Both the position numbers and the translations under genes were made by a program. A stretch of DNA of 15,885 nt, taken from an uncultured Gemmatimonadota bacterium (lineage in GTDB: Bacteria > Gemmatimonadota > Gemmatimonadetes > Gemmatimonadales > Gemmatimonadaceae). Below are positions 13,985-15,885 of the stretch, piece by piece. The number at the start of each line of letters is the position of its first letter. Position 1 is the first letter of the stretch. The notes below the pieces were generated by a model, which saw only the letters and a program-made list of their open reading frames with translations, was not told where the DNA came from and searched no databases. The stretch is taken from contig CAMLHT010000064.1 in the NCBI GenBank assembly GCA_946479895.1, positions 1 to 15,885 of the forward strand. The letters are read 5' to 3'.

Positions 13985-14791
13985 ATGGCATCGACACCGC
14001 TTCCCGTTCTTCCGCCGCGACGGTCCTTCGGCGAGACGCTCCGCCGTGACGCCTGGTGGGTTTCGCCCCTCACGGTGTTCATCATCCTTGGCGCGTTCGT
14101 CGTCTACGCCACCTGGGCCGCCTTCCAGAACGCGTACTACTGGGCGGGGCCGTACCTCTCGCCCTTCTACTCGCCCGAGATCTGGGGTGACTCGCCCCAC
14201 GCGCTCCTCGGCCCGAAGCCGGCGTGGTGGCCGGGCTTGCTGCCCTTCTCGCCCGCGCTGCTGATCCTCCCCTTCCCCGGCCTGTTCCGCTTCACCTGCT
14301 ACTACTATCGCGGCGCCTACTACAAGGCGTTCTGGGCCGACCCGCCGAACTGCGCCGTCGGTGAGCCCCGCAAGAAATACCTCGGCGAGAATTCCTTTCC
14401 GCTGATCGTCCAGAACATCCACCGCTACTTCCTGTACGTCGCGGTGATCTTCCTATTCATCCTCTCGTGGGACGTATGGAAGGCATTGTGGTTCGAGACG
14501 CCCGGCGGCGGCCGCGAGTTCGGCATCGGCGTCGGGACGATCGTCCTCGCCTTGAACGTCGTCTTCCTCGCGAGCTACACACTCGGCTGCCACGCGATGC
14601 GCCACATCACCGGCGGCTTCATGGACGTGCTGTCGGGCCGGCCCGTCCGCAAGGCGATGTACGACTGCTCGAGCTGCCTCAATCGCTGGCACATGAAGTG
14701 GGCGTTCATGAGCCTCTTCTCCGTCGCGTTCTCGGACATCTACGTCCGGCTCGTCGCGATGGGGATCTGGCACGACATCCGGCTCATCTAG
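13985..14791 (+). CDS. sdhC: succinate dehydrogenase membrane-anchor subunit, Sdh1-like SdhC
   Basis: The 268-residue membrane protein anchors succinate dehydrogenase and passes electrons to quinone. Its sequence style matches the single long anchor subunit of mycobacterial Sdh1: DAWWVSPLTVFIILGAFVVY near the start, FTCYYYRGAYYKAFWADPP (about 103-121), and FPLIVQNIHRYFLY (about 138-151). About five membrane helices are visible (near 28-48, 84-104, 148-168, 180-200, 238-260). Cys and His residues that could hold a metal or cluster are C105, C123, H146, C202, H203, H207, C228, C231 and H236. The mycobacterial Sdh1 anchor is reported to hold a membrane-embedded Rieske-type cluster; whether these residues do so here is inference. 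A single anchor followed ten bases later by sdhA, with no sdhD, fits the Sdh1 gene order. Confidence 0.87.
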   Translation: MASTPLPVLPPRRSFGETLRRDAWWVSPLTVFIILGAFVVYATWAAFQNAYYWAGPYLSPFYSPEIWGDSPHALLGPKPAWWPGLLPFSPALLILPFPGLFRFTCYYYRGAYYKAFWADPPNCAVGEPRKKYLGENSFPLIVQNIHRYFLYVAVIFLFILSWDVWKALWFETPGGGREFGIGVGTIVLALNVVFLASYTLGCHAMRHITGGFMDVLSGRPVRKAMYDCSSCLNRWHMKWAFMSLFSVAFSDIYVRLVAMGIWHDIRLI

Positions 14792-14801
14792 GAGCGCCGA
14801 C

Positions 14802-15885
14802 ATGGAACAGCATTCCTACGATGTCCTCGTGATCGGCGCCGGCGGGGCGGGACTCCGGGCGGCGATCGAAGCCGCCGCGCAGGGCGTCACGGTCGGCCTC
14901 ATCTGCAAGTCCCTGCTGGGCAAGGCCCACACGGTGATGGCCGAGGGCGGGATGGCGGCGGCGATCGGCAACGTGGACGATCGCGACAACTGGCGGGTCC
15001 ACTTCGCCGACACCATGCGCGGCGGCCAGTACGTCAACAACTGGCGGATGGCCGAGCTGCACGCGAAGGAAGCGCCGGCGCGGGTGAACGAGCTCGAGGC
15101 CTGGGGCGCGGTGTTCGACCGCACGAAGGACGGGCGCATCCTCCAGCGCAACTTCGGCGGTCACCGGTACCCGCGGCTCGCGCACGTGGGTGACCGCACC
15201 GGGCTGGAGATGATCCGCACGCTCCAGGATCACGGCATCCACCAGGGCATCGACGTCCACATGGAAGTCACGGTGCTCACGCTGCTGAAGGACGGAGAGC
15301 GCGTCTCGGGTGTCGTGGCCTACGACCGGGAGCGTGGCCGCTTCAAGACCTTCGGGGCGAAGGCAATCGTGATGGCCACAGGCGGCGTCGGCCGCGCGTT
15401 CAAGATCACGTCGAACAGCTGGGAGTACACCGGCGACGGTCACGCGCTCGCCTACGACGCCGGCGCGGACCTGATGGACATGGAGTTCGTCCAGTTCCAT
15501 CCCACCGGGATGATCTGGCCGCCGAGCGTGCGCGGCATCCTCGTGACCGAGGGCGTGCGCGGCGAGGGCGGCGTGCTCAAGAACCGTGACGGCAAGCGGT
15601 TCATGTTCGAGAACATCCCGGACAACTACACGGCGCAGACGGCGGAGACGCCGGAAGAGGGATGGAAGTACACGCAGGGCGACAAGAACGCGCGCCGCCC
15701 GCCCGAGCTCCTCACCCGCGACCACGTCGCCCGCATGATCGTGCGCGAGGTGCGCGAGGGGCGCGGCTCACCGCACGGCGGGGTGTTCCTCGACATCTCC
15801 TGGATAAAGGAGAAGATCCAGAACGCCCCCGAGCACATCCGGAAGAAGCTGCCGAGCATGTACCACCAGTTCATGCAGCTCGCCG
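14802..15885 (+). CDS. sdhA: succinate dehydrogenase flavoprotein subunit, 3' end outside window
   Basis: The first 361 residues are present of about 640 expected. The subunit oxidises succinate to fumarate at FAD on the cytoplasmic side of the membrane. The N-terminal Rossmann motif is VIGAGGAGLRAA (10-21). H43 in GKAHTVMAEGG is the histidine expected to carry covalent FAD. Substrate and proton-transfer residues, by analogy with E. coli SdhA/FrdA, are H233 in VQFHPTG, T249-E250 in VTEGVRGEGG, and R306 in LLTRDHVAR. The distal His and Arg of the active site lie beyond the window. ATG 14802 is preceded by GGAG overlapping the sdhC stop, with seven bases' spacing; the ten-base gap indicates one operon with sdhC. 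sdhB is expected next. Confidence 0.95.
   Translation, partial: MEQHSYDVLVIGAGGAGLRAAIEAAAQGVTVGLICKSLLGKAHTVMAEGGMAAAIGNVDDRDNWRVHFADTMRGGQYVNNWRMAELHAKEAPARVNELEAWGAVFDRTKDGRILQRNFGGHRYPRLAHVGDRTGLEMIRTLQDHGIHQGIDVHMEVTVLTLLKDGERVSGVVAYDRERGRFKTFGAKAIVMATGGVGRAFKITSNSWEYTGDGHALAYDAGADLMDMEFVQFHPTGMIWPPSVRGILVTEGVRGEGGVLKNRDGKRFMFENIPDNYTAQTAETPEEGWKYTQGDKNARRPPELLTRDHVARMIVREVREGRGSPHGGVFLDISWIKEKIQNAPEHIRKKLPSMYHQFMQLA

Noticed and set aside
14784..15725. Minus-strand 313-codon open frame opposite sdhA
   Set aside because: SdhA is certain from the FAD and active-site motifs; the opposite frame is an Ala/Val/His/Arg-rich shadow.

Overview
The window is very GC-rich, with compact gene spacing and few canonical Shine-Dalgarno sites. 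The gene set looks like a free-living aerobic Gram-negative-type bacterium: a YceI periplasmic protein, a secreted M1 peptidase with a putative outer-membrane barrel, and a succinate dehydrogenase resembling mycobacterial Sdh1. My best guess is a soil lineage such as Gemmatimonadota, with Acidobacteriota-like groups as an alternative. This rests on protein style and repeat-rich gene borders, not on a marker gene. I see no phage, transposase, CRISPR, tRNA or rRNA.

Layout. 1-57: possible tail of an upstream gene. 64-140: heptamer array. 156-341 (+): YbdD/YjiX small protein. 358-1563 (-): MFS transporter whose last codons lie in an octamer array. 1615-2808 (+): M20-type metallopeptidase. 6732 down to 2837 (-): a tight four-gene run of sugar-phosphate-isomerase-type cupin, sugar-phosphate nucleotidyltransferase, ABC ATPase and ABC-export permease. 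6741-6878: a second heptamer locus in inverted arrangement. 6912-8696 (+): AarF/UbiB-type kinase. 9818-8709 (-): winged-helix protein of the AlkZ/YcaQ type. 10558-9896 (-): YceI. 13866-10813 (-): M1 peptidase with a C-terminal beta-barrel-like half. 13985 to the right edge (+): sdhC and the first 361 codons of sdhA.

How the parts connect. The cupin and nucleotidyltransferase probably act together in activating a sugar phosphate for a surface polysaccharide. The ABC pair is translationally coupled through an ATGA overlap. SdhC and SdhA are parts of one respiratory complex, with sdhB expected just beyond the right edge. The remaining genes look like independent units.

The most interesting signals are not in the gene list. 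(1) Simple repeats with units of 6, 7 and 8 bp sit at gene borders and in two cases write the C-terminus of a protein. (2) A dispersed CCGAG-AGCGAGGGA element occurs twice: one copy supplies the apparent ribosome-binding site of an ABC ATPase that has no ATG/GTG/TTG start, the other forms a 13-bp-stem hairpin between sdhC and the M1 gene. (3) Four genes carry a TANNNT hexamer 5-7 nt before the ATG, the layout of leaderless transcription. (4) The M1 peptidase appears fused to an outer-membrane barrel.
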